Under the pieces are notes generated by a model that had not been told where the DNA came from, made no database searches, and saw nothing but the letters and a program-made list of their open reading frames with translations. A program made the translations under genes and the position numbers. A DNA stretch of 64,000 bases, taken from Rhizophagus irregularis (taxonomy: Eukaryota > Glomeromycota > Glomeromycetes > Glomerales > Glomeraceae). This document shows positions 1 through 11,138 of the stretch, piece by piece. How positions within the stretch are numbered: position 1 is the first letter of the stretch; every line of letters begins with the position of its first letter. Location: positions 5,084,001 through 5,148,000 of the forward strand of contig NC_089437.1 of the NCBI RefSeq assembly GCF_026210795.1, given 5' to 3'.

Positions 1-206
1 CTTTTTGATTTTACATATAAAAAATGCTGAAACTATCAGTTTTAGCATTTTTTTTTGACTTTACATGAAAAAATGCCAGAATCATTAGTTCTAGCATTTT
101 TCTTTTTGATTTTACATGTAAAAAATGCTGAAACTATCAGTTTCAGCATTTTTTTTTGACTTTACATGTAAAAATGCCAGAATCATTATTAGTTTTAGCG
201 TTTTTA
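1..206. repeat. tandem hairpin repeat, about 101-bp period, two copies
   Basis: Two head-to-tail copies begin at 1 and about 102. Each holds two small hairpins of the type AAATGCTGAAAC...GTTTTAGCATTT and AAATGCCAGAA...TTCTAGCATTT, separated by TGACTTTACATG. The array runs off the left edge, so its full size is unknown. Confidence 0.75.
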
Positions 207-1027
207 ATTTATTTGACCCAAATATATGTTGGATCAACAGGTTAGATCAGATACCGACCAACATTGATCTGACCCATATCAGGTCATGAATTTGATGACC
301 TGACCTGAATATTTTAGATCAACCTGTCAGGTCACCCAATCTGTCAAGTCAGTTTGCGGAGCTCTAGTCTTGATAACATTTGAGAAATTTTCAATGACTT
401 TGTGTTCATTCTAAATTCACAAATTTTACATTATATTTTTTCTTCAAAAATTAACACTTGTAGTTAATTTTCTCAAGAAATAAAAAAGTATTATGATCAT
501 AAAAGATGTCAAAATGCAGTCCTGATATTCAAGTTTATTTTGCATTTTAAATGATAAAAATTGGACTTATTTTGAGCAAACTATACATATTTGTAATTTG
601 AATAATTTTTTAGCTTTTTTACTATATACCAAAATTGGAAAATTTTGAAAAGTAAATTTCTTATAATTCTACCATAAATGTTTCTATATTGCTGATTTTT
701 TGGTATCAACTTTTTTACATTATTCTTAACAATATTTGAATGTTTTTAATAAATTCAATATACAAATGCTTTGTAATTTTAATTTATTTTTTTGTTATAT
801 TTTTCTATTCAAAGTAAATATTTACAGCAAAATTTTTCAAAAAATAATAAAGCAACTATAACTTTAAATGATATTATAATATAGATCTTGGTCATGGGCT
901 TATTATCCAATTTACACAAAGAAAATTAGATTTATTTTAAGCTATATATGAAACTGAAATTGGTTAATTTTGACCTCTGAAATGGTCAAAATGGTCAAAA
1001 TGATTTTGACTTGAGCCCCTCCCAAAA
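207..1027. other. AT-rich intergenic DNA without a gene
   Basis: No supportable coding region. A short stretch at 222-350 repeats TCAGGTCA / TGACCTGA in both orientations. The remainder is AT-rich and unremarkable. Confidence 0.6.
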
Positions 1028-1480
1028 GTCGAAATGGTCAAAATTACGTCATAGTCATATGATTTTATAGTAAACAATAATTTTAAAATTTAAAGTTAAC
1101 GAACTCCGCATCCAGTAATTCGATTTTTATGATCTTTATACGGTTGGATTCAGCTCATCAAGAGGATTCCAATGATATGTATTTCATATTTGTAGCATCA
1201 ATATTGACGGAGTTATTCATGTTTAAAATTTGGTATTAAATAGTCTTATAATTTTTATAGTAAACAATAATTTTAAAATTTAAAGTTAACGATCTCCGCA
1301 TCCAGTGATTCGATTTTTATGATCTTTACGCGGTTAGATTCAGCTCATAGAGAGGATTCCAATGATATGTATTTCATATCTGTAGCATCAATATTGACGA
1401 AGTTATTCACGTTTAAAATTTTATATTAAATTATAATTATAAAAATCATATGACTATGATGTAATTTTGACCATTTCGAC
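1028..1480. repeat. inverted-repeat element with internal 185-bp direct duplication
   Basis: The 40 bases at 1028-1067 and 1441-1480 are inverted copies with about two mismatches (core GTCGAAATGGTCAAAATTAC). Between them a unit of about 185 bp is repeated directly, the first copy near 1067-1247 and the second near 1252-1435, both containing CTCCGCATCCAGT and GAGGATTCCAATGATATG. No transposase and no clear target duplication. It could be a MITE or a hairpin-forming repeat. Sequence from 1481 to 1804 holds nothing I recognise. Confidence 0.65.
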
Positions 1481-1804
1481 TTTAATTTCAACTTTTGACC
1501 TTTCCATGTCTACTTTTGGACTTTAATTTTGACTTCATATATATTTTAAGCATATAATATGCATTTTTATTAAATGAATGATATTCCAGTTTTTTTTATT
1601 ACATATATTTACACATACAGTATCTTATACATATCAGGTACCTGATTTTCTGCATTTTTACTACATATATTGAATACATATCTGATATATATATATGCTA
1701 CCCGATATATTAGTTTTTGATCAGTGAATATTTGGGATTCCGTGTTCATGTTATCATAATATACCAATCAAATGTATCAGATAAAACTATATAAATAACA
1801 CTAG

Positions 1805-2560
1805 AAAAATGGGAACCGTTGTAAGTTCAGAGCAATAAGTCATTTTGCCACCCAAAAGCTGCCTAAAATCTGCAACTAAAGAAACAAACAAAATATTAGC
1901 AGACGTTACATTTTGTTAAAAATAAAAAAAAAAGACAAAGAAAAAATATTTAAACACATACTGTAATGTATTTAGGGAAAACCAGATTTTCAACCTTACC
2001 AAAATTCATATCCATAGATATTTGAAGAAACTGTCTAAAAAAAAGTAATAAAACGAAATGTTACTAGTGAAAGTTTCGTTATTTTGCTAAAACAAATAGC
2101 AAAGTAAAAAAAATATCTTACCTAAATCTAACGCATCCAGATAACTCTAAAAAAAGTGAAAATAAAATATTAGCAAACATTTTGCTAAAAGAATTGATTT
2201 AAGTAAAAAGAATACTTCACTTACCAAAATATATGTCCAAAAGACTCAAAGAATCACCTATAAAAGAAAAAAAGAAAAGAACTATTAGTAACATTTCATT
2301 AAAAGAAAAATAAAAAAAAAGTCTGAAAGGGCCAAGTTTACACCAAAATTTATTAATAAAAAACCATTTTTTCTTGGCGCTGCTGGTAACTTTCAGTATT
2401 TTGTTTTAAACATCAACTATCTAAAAAAAGAGTAAAATTGAATGTTAACAATGCTTTATTAGAATAAATAAATTCAAAAAAATATATTTTCAGATGTTTT
2501 CACCAAGTTTCTATGTATCCAAAAGGCTAAAAACAATGCCTAAAAAAGAAAAAAATGTCA
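1805..2560 (-). repeat. degenerate array of splice-site-bounded mini-units
   Basis: On the minus strand, short blocks are bounded by acceptor-like TTTTTTTAG or TTTTATAG and donor-like GTAAGA or GTAAGT. Examples are a block of about 25 nt at 2122-2146 and one of about 33 nt near 2223-2257. The DNA between blocks contains AAACATT...AATGTTT-type palindromes. The left edge at 1805 (AACCGTTGTAAGT) is repeated almost exactly near 43168, so the same family occurs twice. No long reading frame crosses it. Confidence 0.5.
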
Positions 2561-2584
2561 AAAACCGGTCATCAAGATAAAAAA

Positions 2585-2800
2585 ATTAAAGAAAAAAAAA
2601 ATGAAAACCTGAAATATCACATTCAAAGAAACTAAACACCAGAAAAAGTAAGAGAGAAGTAAGGAAAGGGTAAGACAAAGGAAATAGGAAAGTACAAAAG
2701 AAAGGGAAAAAAGAGAAAAGGGAAGAACGAAAGAAAGGAGGGAAGAACAAAGAAAAAAAGCAAGGTTTTTTTTTTTCATGTGACTTATTTGTTTGATTAT
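2585..2800. repeat. polypurine/polypyrimidine tract
   Basis: The plus strand is almost purely A and G, especially 2640-2766, with runs such as GAAAGGGAAAAAAGAGAAAA. The minus-strand reading frames here give only F/S/L/P-rich low-complexity peptides and I do not regard them as genes. Confidence 0.7.
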
Positions 2801-3679
2801 TGATCTTATCAGATATGATACGCAGTGTAATGCGATGTAACAAAATTTTTTCAAATACAGGGTTTTTTTTTTATATAATGAACATGATACATTTTGCTTT
2901 ATCAAGTAATCAAGAACATTGCATATAATGTTACTAAAAAAAAAAGTATAAAGAGAAATAAGCAGGGGCATTATGTTTCAAAAAGAAAATTGTGGTGATG
3001 ACGTAGGTAAAAGAAAGGAAAAATTACATAGGTTAAACCGGTACTACAAATTTATCTAGTTCTATACAATAAATAGTCTTTCGCTACGCTTCAAACAATA
3101 ATCTTCCTGTTATAATAATTTTCTAATGAGTTCTAAGTAGAGGTTGGAACCGGATATCAATATCGGATTTATAATCAAATTGGATTTATAACCGGGTTGG
3201 AAATTTATTAAAACAATAAACTGGTTTTAATATAACTGATTTATTCAGTTTATTATAATAGATTTGTATTATGTAGTACTAAGGTTGCCTGCCGAAACCT
3301 ATTTGGCCTAATGCCGAAAGGTGAAACCCTTATATAGTGGCGAAACTGCAAAACTGCCGAAACTTGCGAAACTGTTAAAATTTGCGAAATCTCTATAATA
3401 AGTTTATCCATGGTTTCGGCATAATAAGTATTAATATTTTATATGAGTTTCGCTATAGTTTCGCTATTCTAATCTTTTTAAACATTTTTTTTTAATTTCA
3501 AATTGTCCAATAAATTTATATGTAATTAAAAAATTTATTGTAAATTTATTGTTTTATTTAATATTTTTTATTTTATTAAAATAATAAAAAGATTATATTA
3601 CTTTGAAGTAAACTTCCCACCTATACTACCTCTGAGTTTTATAATCTAGAAAAATAGAGAAAGAAATATTAGTAACGTT

Positions 3680-4800
3680 TCTTTAATATTAAAAAAATTC
3701 TCCCACTTTTCCAACTTACATTCCAAAGTCCAGGTTCGTCCAAGGAGTCCAGAAACCTAAAAAAAAATAGAAAAAAAAACGTTAGCAACGTTTCTTTAAT
3801 ATAAAAAAAAAATCCCACCCCTCTTTTCCAACTTACACTCCAAAGTCTGGGTTTGTCCAAGGAATCTGGAAACCTAAAAAAAAATAGAGAAAGAAACATT
3901 AGTAATTAGTAACGTTTCTTTAATATTAAAAAAATTCCCCTCTTTTCCAACTTACATTCCAACGTTCGGGTTCGTCCAAGAAGTCTGGTAACCTAAAAAA
4001 AATAGAGAAAGAAACGTTAGCAACGTTTCTTTAATATAAAAAAAAAATCCCACCCTCTTTTCCAACTTACACTCCAAAGTCCGAGTTCGTCCAAGGAATC
4101 TGGAAACCTAAAAAAAAATAGAGAAAAAAACATTAGTGATTAGTAATGTTTCTTTAATATTAAAAAAATTCCCCCTCTTTTCCAACTTACATTCCAAAGT
4201 CCGGATTCGTCCAAGGAGTCCGGTAACCTAAAAAAAATAGAGAAAGAAACATTAGCAACATTTCTTTAATATAAAAAAAATCCACCCCTCTTTTCCAACT
4301 TACACTCCAAAGTTCGGGTTCGTTCAAGGAATCCGGAAACCTAAAAAAAAATAGAGAAAGAAACATTAGTGATTAGTAGCGTTTCTTTAATATTAAAAAA
4401 ATTCCCCCTCTTTTCCAACTTACATTTCAAAGTCCGGGTTCATCCAAGGAGTCTGGTAACCTAAAAAAATAAAGAAAGAAACGTTAGCAATATTTCTTTA
4501 ATATAAAAAAAAATTCCACCCTCTTTTCCAACTTACATTCTGAAGTCCAGGTTCGTCTAAGGAATCCAGAAACCTAAAAAAAATAGAGAAAGAAACATTA
4601 GCAACGTTTCTTTAATATAAAAAAAAATCACATCCTCTTTTCCAACTTACACTTCAAAGTCCAGGTTTGTTCAAGGAGTCCGGTAACCTAAAAAAAAAAT
4701 AGAGAAAGAAACGTTAGCAACGTTTCTTTAATATAAAAAAAAATCCCACCCTTCTTTTTCAACTTACATTATTCCAAAGTCCAGTTCGTCCAAGGAGTCT
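3680..4800 (-). repeat. ten-copy tandem array of 113-120-bp exon-like units
   Basis: The minus-strand donor GTAAGT occurs at ten regularly spaced places (plus-strand ACTTAC at 3714, 3831, 3950, 4065, 4185, 4298, 4418, 4531, 4645 and 4762). Each lies 37 nt downstream, on the minus strand, of an acceptor-like pyrimidine run ending TTTTTTTAG. The 37-nt block reads FPDSLDEPGLW or a variant in one frame. The remaining 75-80 nt hold the near-palindrome GAAACGTTAGCAACGTTTC. Two variants alternate (GGAGTCCGGTAAC and GGAATCCGGAAAC types), giving a higher-order dimer. A 37-nt block is not a multiple of three, so joined blocks would not stay in frame. Confidence 0.85.
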
Positions 4801-4824
4801 GGTAACCTAAAGAATAAAACCAAA

Positions 4825-5050
4825 AAAAATAAAATTTCGGTTTGGAAAACTGAAAAGAAATATAAAAAAAAAGTTTTTTTAAAAAAATTTCGGGTTAGAA
4901 AACCCAAAAAGAAATATAAAAAAAAATTTTTTTAAAAAATTTTGATTTAGAAAACCGAAAAAAAAAATAAAAAAAAATTTTTTTAAAAAAAATTTCGGTT
5001 TAAAAAACCGAAAAGAATATAAAAAAAAAATATTTTTTTAAAAAAAATAT
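4825..5050. repeat. palindromic tandem repeat inside the nested element
   Basis: Four copies of a unit of about 57 bp made of A/T runs around small hairpins such as TTTCGGTTT...AAACCGAAA. It lies between the ten-copy array and the right subterminal region of the 3280-5269 element. Confidence 0.75.
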
Positions 5051-5526
5051 TAAGGCTGATAAAAAAAATAGATTGATCAGCCAGATTATATCAATAGATC
5101 GCCAAAACTATAATATGTCATATGATATACTATGCCGAAACACCAAAACAGTTTTAGCAGTTTCGGCAGTTTTGGCAATTTCGGCATTTCAGGTGATTTT
5201 GTGAAACTAGTTTCAGCAGTTTTGCATACACCGTTCTGCCGAAACCCCTAGTTTCGGCAAGCAACTTTATGTAATACAGATCTCATTTAAATAACTAAAT
5301 ATCGATAATCTTCTCATCAGTTCTTCTCTAATCATTTCTCTTAAAAAAAAAACTAAATAACCAATGTGACAATGTCAGCTTCCATATTTTATCCTTTAGA
5401 TGTAGACTCTGACGAAAATTCTCACACCACACACTTCACATAATCATCTAAAACACGAAAAAAATGAAAAGCTAACATTGTATCTGATCGTAGTAACAAA
5501 AGTCACACCTCTTTTTTTTTCATATA

Positions 5527-7844
5527 GATGAAAATGATTCTGACCTTGTGTATTATAAAATATGTGAATATGACCTTTCTGGATCTTATAGGAAGCCCTA
5601 TACATATACTCGTAAAGGTGGAAACACATCAAGTATAATAGCCTACTTACGAGACAAACATCGTATAACCAAGGATAATTTTACCAATTATTTAGATGAA
5701 TATAGAGAAGTATGATGACTATAATTGAAATTTTTATTTTATTTTGTATTTTATAACGTAACTATTAACTAATTCACTTAATTAATTTACTTATTAGCCA
5801 AAATGGGATTACATTCATCAAACACAAGTTACCGATTATTATAGTTCTTCAAAACCATGTCCAGCCAAAAGACAAGAATTATTAGTAAGAAAATTAATTC
5901 AATTTATTATTCATTTTGTTTTGCCTCTTTACATTTTACAAAACTGATTTTTTCGTGAATTTATTTACGCATGCGAGCTAGGATTTCATATCTCATGTAA
6001 TAAAACTGCCAAGAGACTAATCCACGAAGCATATAAATAAAACTACAATCAGCTTAGCGTCTTACTTCATAGTAGTGTAATGAATATTCATCTTACTACT
6101 GATCTATGAACAGCAAAATCTTGTCATGGCTACTTGGCGTTACAGCAACTTGGCCGACCTTCAATTTTGAGTTTTGAGAAGCCCTTCTTTTTCTTGCGAT
6201 CATCTTCTATACCTAAATACAAGTGAAAGATGATGAGCAGTTGCTTTATTTAATAATTGGTATTTCGATTCGGCACAATGGTTTTTACTATTGTCACTAA
6301 CAATGGAGCTAATATGGTCAAGGGAATACGATTGTTAAATACAAATTATATTAGCAATGTAAAATGTTAACCTTGTGTCACGTACATGTTACAATTATCA
6401 GTTCAAAAAGGATTGAAGCAATGTAAAGCTATATATCGTCGTGTTAAAAGTTTGCAGGCTTTTTTCTGACTTCCTAAACAAGCTCAACATTTACACGAAG
6501 CGCAAAAAGCATAAAATGAATCCAATCAAGCTGAAGGAGATGTCCAAAGTCCTCTTGACCTTTTAACGGATGTAAAAATGAGGTGGAATTCCACCTATTT
6601 AACTTGGAAACGTCTCTTGAAATTACATAATTCAATAAGATTCATTTCAACTTCATTACTTTTCAAATCAGATCATGCCTTTCAAAAAGAAAGCAAAAAA
6701 TTAGAACATCTGTGCTTATCGGTCAGAGAAAAGGAGTAATATTTTTTTTATTATTTAATTAGTTCTATTGGTTTAAAGTTTAAACAAGAAAAAAACATAT
6801 ATATATATTCATTTATTAATCAATTATCATTTTTATTTATTTACATTATAGATTTTTGCAAGAAGTTGTAAAGTTGTTAGAACTGATCAAAATCGTAACT
6901 AGACATTTGTGTGGTGCCAACTATCCAACACTTAATCTCGTTTACCTATACATGGAATCACTTAAAAAAAATTTGCTTCAAGATCAGACAAAAATAAAAC
7001 AGTTGACACCTATTTGAAACTCGTCTATGGTAAAGGATATAAAGAAAATGATGATGTTAAAATAACTGATGATGATATACCTGATGCTAGCACCCGTTAA
7101 TAATGGCAATATACACACTGCCAATTTCATCAAAGGATAAGTGCTTGTGGTCGAGAAAAATGTGGCTGACGGGAGGAATCAGCGGGGAAATGAACGCGGA
7201 CTGAAAGTGTTGCGAAAGACACAAACAAGATGGAAGATTTACCACCGGTTAATACAACAAATTTACTTGAAAAAGTCTGAGCTGCAATATACTTGTCATT
7301 AGATAAATTATGAGCTATTCCAACAGATACTGCTTTGATTGCTACATTTCTTGATCTCTGATTTAAACATTTTAAGTGGTCAACTAATAGTGAACAAGAT
7401 AGGGTGAATTAATTGGTAAAAAAGTTATATGATGAGCTGAAAATAAACCTTCGTGTTCCAGATGACATTGAATATAGGAGTTTTGAGGAGAACAATGATG
7501 ATAATAATAATCTGTTTAGTAATCTAGAAGGAAATTTCATATAAACAAACACAGAAGAGGAAGATGAAGTGTCATGTTATGTAAAGTTACAGGATATTAG
7601 GGTTAAGGATGATCCTTTAATGTGGTGGTTAAATTATAGGGATAGTTTTCCTACCTTGGCGCAACTTGCAAGAAAATATCTTTCAATTCCAGCGACTTCA
7701 GTGTCCAGCGAACGATTGTTTTTGGATGCCAGTAACTATATTTTGGCAAAAAGAACACGTTTAGCACCTGATTTGGTGAACAAAGTTTTATTTTTAAAAT
7801 GTAATAACACCCGTTTCGAGATATTTCCTTCTCAAGAAAGTTAA
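5527..7844 (+). pseudogene. hAT transposase relic (BED finger, RNase-H-like core, C-terminal dimerisation domain)
   Basis: hAT transposases cut and paste DNA between inverted repeats. Fragments in the right order are visible: a BED-finger-like segment at 5527-5705 (KICEYD, then AYLRDKHRI), in which one zinc cysteine appears replaced by tyrosine; a mid segment at 6520-6740 with the family signature MRWNSTYL; further helical-region fragments near 6850-7010; and the C-terminal dimerisation region at 7569-7844 with SSERLFLDASNYILAKRTRL. The pieces lie in different frames with stops between them, for example one within FLDL*FKHF near 7350. It is enclosed by the hAT termini at 3138 and 8312, so it is this element's own transposase, no longer functional. 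Confidence 0.85.
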
Positions 7845-8480
7845 AAAAGGAAATATTTTTATGAAATTTTTAATAATTTTGCTTACATTTAATATTCAAA
7901 ATTCGAATAATTCAATAATTTCAATTAATAATAATATTAACAATTTAACATTTTTAGTAGATAGTAGTAAATACTAAATAGTAATAATAAATAATAGTAA
8001 ATAATAGCGTTAATAATAAGTATTAAGTAATGTAATAAGTATTAATAGGAATAATAATTAAATAATAGCTTTAAAAAAGAGTATTTTATTTGTTTAATTA
8101 ACAATGCAAGTGAATAAAAAAAATTATTATTTGTTAATCATCTTCACTTATTAATTATTATATATTAAACCCGATTAAATCTATTTAACCAGTTTAATTA
8201 AACTGGTTTATTAGTTTTAACCGGTTTTAATATATAATCGGTTTATAACCAATTTTAATTTCACGATATCAATAAAACCAGTTTGTAAAAATAAAGCCGG
8301 TTCCAACCTCTAGTTCTAAGGCCATCCAATTTAATCAGTATGCTAATTGATTCTGTTTCCCTGTTTCCCTTTTACCTAAGTTCTAGAATTATATATAGTA
8401 TAACCATATAGTAGATTTAAAATTTTAATTTTTCCATTAAATTTTATTAATTCTTTATTAATATAATAACAACTCTCATC

Positions 8481-8625
8481 ATGAAAAATAATATTAAAAA
8501 TCTCTTCCTATCAGGAGTACTATTATTTCTCATTACTTCCCAAACTCATTTTGCCAAAAATTTAAATCTTTTCTTGTAATTCCTGTAAGCTTGCTAAACA
8601 ATTGTTACATAAAAATTTTTAAAGT
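8481..8625 (+). pseudogene. relic of a small secreted-protein gene, copy A
   Basis: From the ATG at 8481, 32 codons read as a classical signal peptide (core LFLSGVLLFLITSQTHFA) and then stop at 8577-8579. Just beyond, in another frame, CKLAKQLLHKNF follows. The same arrangement recurs at 9582-9715 with about 70-80 percent identity. A real ancestral gene with a signal peptide and a short cysteine-containing mature part is therefore likely. I do not recognise the family. Copy A could still be a very short secreted peptide, which cannot be decided from the sequence. Confidence 0.45.
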
Positions 8626-9581
8626 CATATTAATAATAATATTTAAAAATCAAGAATTCTCAAAATTGCTTTATTGATCTTTCTAAATTTCTTAAAAAAT
8701 ACTTCATTATAAATTAAAAAATCTAATTTATAGTGCTTTTGGCCAATATTTATTTTGCAGGTGATATACTCAATTTCATTAGGTGGTTATTTATGCAGAT
8801 TACATACTGAATTTTAGTTATACATTTTACAGGATAGTGCAAAAAAATAAATCAATTTATTATATTGTATTATTTGTAAAATATTTTACAAAGTATTTTA
8901 AAAGCTTAGTTAAATAATTATATATAAATATAAAATATACTATACTATTTTAATAAAGAATTTATACTCCAAAAAATTTGACACATATACAGAATTCCAC
9001 TTACTATTAAGATAAGTCACCTTATAGTTAAGATTACATATAAAACTCTTTAAAGATCCTACTATAAAAGGAAATTTTATGTTACATTGTTATGATTTTT
9101 TCCTTTTTAGTTAATTAACCAATAGAATTTAAGCAAATTCTAAGATAAGGTTTTATATGAAAGTAAAATTTCTACCAGTAACATATTTTAGTAGTAGGTG
9201 GGATCCTATATATACTCACAATTATTGTTTAAATCTAAGAAATCTATGTTAATTTCTTTTTCCATGATATAAAGATATTTAATTTTGAAATAGTGGATTT
9301 TTAGCAAATCACATGGATATAGTTTACCTGATATTTTATATATATATCATGCATATTCTGAACTTTTTATTGCCAAATTCATTAATATAGTAATATTCAG
9401 GATTCAATAGCCACTTTAATATATAAGTCCATCCTAAATATTCAACGATTCTATAGCCTTGGCAATGTACTAATTCTATAAAGCAACTATATATGATACA
9501 AGATTTAATCACTCACATAACTGATCTTTCTTCTTATTTACTTTAGCTAGTTGTTCTATAATCATTAGAAGCTTTTTTACC

Positions 9582-9715
9582 ATGAAGATTTATACCTAAA
9601 AACTTCTTCTCGTCAGGAGTACCATCATTTCTCACTATATTCCAAACTCATTTTGCCCATATCTTGGGCCTCAATTTGTAAGTTCTCCAAGCCCGTTAGA
9701 CAACTTTTGCACTAT
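9582..9715 (+). pseudogene. relic of a small secreted-protein gene, copy B
   Basis: Homologous to 8481-8625: it shares the segment around CAGGAGTACCATCATTTCTC and CCAAACTCATTTTGCC, then TGTAAGTTCTCCAAGCCCG, which reads CKFSKPVRQLLHY and matches copy A's CKLAKQLLHK. The ATG at 9582 is followed by a stop after five codons (MKIYT*), so the signal peptide is frameshifted. The spacing to copy A is about 1.1 kb, suggesting an old local duplication. Confidence 0.45.
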
Positions 9716-10533
9716 TGATTTAAACGATTTACATGCCTTTTCCTAATTTCATATTCATATGCATAACTATAATTAGCCAAGCCTTTATTAGTTTAGATTC
9801 GACTTAACACTGATTTAATGTTACACTACCACTAAATGCCCTTTCCCATATCTCTTTATTAATAATGGATTACATATAATCATTATTACCTTTTAAGTGA
9901 TCGAGCTTTTTAACTTATTAAAGAAATGGTTTAAAAAAAAAAATATATATATATATATTTTCCTTATAATTTCAAATTCTTCCTAGCTAGATTTAAAAAG
10001 TTTTTGACCAGAATTAGATAAAGTGATGCGAGTTGGTTATCAATCAGCGCATCTGTTAATGCCGTCAGAACAGATGTAATTTACGGCTGCCATATAATGC
10101 GGGCCATAGTACTTTTAACATTGTAGTTAGTAAAAACTCAAAAAATTAAAAAAATAATCTCTTAAAATTTTAAATGTTTAAATTAGATAGATTTATTAAA
10201 TTATAAATTATGTCAAATTATATATACCAAATTATGCTAAATTATTAAATTATTTTTAAGTGTATTTATATCAAATTATTTAAGCATATCAAATTATACA
10301 AAATCGCGTGTTTATAGGCCTAAAGTCAATAATTATCATTAATTTTGATAATATTCCAAATTGAATGTACAATTACCGTATATAACGACAATTTGTATAG
10401 GAAATATTATATTAACATAAAAATTTATCAATAGATTAAAAAAAGAAAAAAGAAAAGAAAAAGACTCATAATTAAACTATCTCAAAATAAATACTTGTAA
10501 AATAAGAAGTTCAGACGTAAAATTACTAGTTTA

Positions 10534-10989
10534 TTAAGCGGTAGCAGTAGAACAGGCTATTACATTAGCAGTAGTTCCAATACCATCTGCAATTCCAACT
10601 ACAATATAAGTTGTTCCCCTAAACCTTGGTACATAAACGTTCTGTGTGGTACTATATGGAGTTCCAGCTTTAACTGGACATGTAACTTCTTTACAAATAT
10701 CCACTATATCACTACTTATGATATTTCCACCATCATCAACAAATGCAATATAAAGGCTGTAGCCATTAGTGATATCTTGCTTTAGTGTTCCGGAAATGGT
10801 AAACGTATCTGTTGATTCTTGAACAACAGGATCAGGTGAAAGCGTTACACTGAGTACGGGTGTATCTGGTGGAAGATTAGCGCATCCACTAAATGAAGTA
10901 GTTCTTTTATGAAGTTGATGTGGGATAGCATTGACTATGGAAACCATAATCAATAAAATGAGTGCAAAAACAAGACTTCGGCTCATCAT
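10534..10989 (-). CDS. secreted ML (MD-2-related lipid-recognition) domain protein
   Basis: A 151-residue single-exon protein. Residues 1-21 are a signal peptide (hydrophobic LVFALILLIMVSIVNA, likely cut after VNA). A dibasic KR at 28-29 follows in HQLHKR, a typical fungal Kex2 site, so a short propeptide may be removed. The mature part begins with a cysteine (SGCANLPPDTP) and is an all-beta stretch with VTLSPDPV, DTFTISGTL, CKEVTCPVKAGTPY and a final cysteine near the end (NVIACSTATA). This order is that of fungal ML/NPC2-like proteins, which bind lipids outside the cell or in vacuoles; the length is normal. The start is the first of two adjacent ATGs at 10989. A TTTATAAATT box lies about 50 nt upstream. 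Family membership is confident; the ligand is unknown. Similar secreted ML proteins are numerous in arbuscular mycorrhizal fungi (my recollection, not tested here). Confidence 0.85.
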   Translation of the reverse strand: MMSRSLVFALILLIMVSIVNAIPHQLHKRTTSFSGCANLPPDTPVLSVTLSPDPVVQESTDTFTISGTLKQDITNGYSLYIAFVDDGGNIISSDIVDICKEVTCPVKAGTPYSTTQNVYVPRFRGTTYIVVGIADGIGTTANVIACSTATA

Positions 10990-11014
10990 TATTATGTTTT
11001 TATGAAAAATAAAA

Positions 11015-11045
11015 TTGGCGAAGAATTTGAATTTATAAAATGTAA
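11015..11045 (-). promoter_or_regulatory. probable TATA-like core promoter of the ML gene
   Basis: Read on the minus strand the DNA just upstream of the ATG at 10989 contains CATTTTATAAATTCAAATTC about 40-55 nt from the start codon. TATA-like placement is plausible, but no transcription start can be seen directly. Confidence 0.4.
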
Positions 11046-11138
11046 TTATCGTAATTTCAGAGTGAATTGAAATCGGTACTTTTTTATAAGAAAAAAAAAT
11101 ATATCCCCGTTAATCAACTGGAATGGAAGATCTATTAA

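Larger units (their letters stand above)
3280..5269. mobile_element. nested non-autonomous TIR element (TAAGGTTGC family), 8-bp duplication
   Basis: It begins TAAGGTTGCCTGCCGAAACC and ends GTTTCGGCAAGCAACTTTA. The flanks TGTAGTAC (3272-3279) and TGTAATAC (5270-5277) match at 7 of 8 positions, an 8-bp hAT-like target duplication. Subterminal sequence has many TTTCGGCA/TGCCGAAA motifs, as in short relatives at 22168-22411 and 41066-41308. Its core holds a ten-copy array and a palindromic tandem repeat instead of a transposase gene. It sits inside the hAT at 3138-8312 and is therefore the younger insertion. Confidence 0.88.
3138..8312 (+). mobile_element. hAT-type DNA transposon, decayed, with nested insertion
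   Basis: The left terminus TAGAGGTTGGAACCGG (3138-3153) and right terminus CCGGTTCCAACCTCTA (8297-8312) are perfect inverted repeats. The 8-bp sequence GTTCTAAG flanks both sides (3130-3137 and 8313-8320), an exact target duplication of the length typical of hAT elements. Subterminal regions are rich in AACCGG/CCGGTT motifs. The interior carries remnants of a BED finger and hAT transposase on the plus strand. A second element at 3280-5269 is inserted near the left end. Without it the hAT would be about 3.2 kb, a usual size for the superfamily. Confidence 0.92.
8321..10500. other. intergenic DNA with two small secreted-protein relics
   Basis: Apart from the two related relics listed separately (8481 and 9582), this stretch is AT-rich with no coding region or transposon ends I can support. 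A short (TA)n run lies near 9940-9960. Confidence 0.6.

Noticed and set aside
3138-8312. LTR retrotransposon, because of long similar ends
   Set aside because: The ends are inverted, not direct, repeats, and the coding remnants are hAT transposase.
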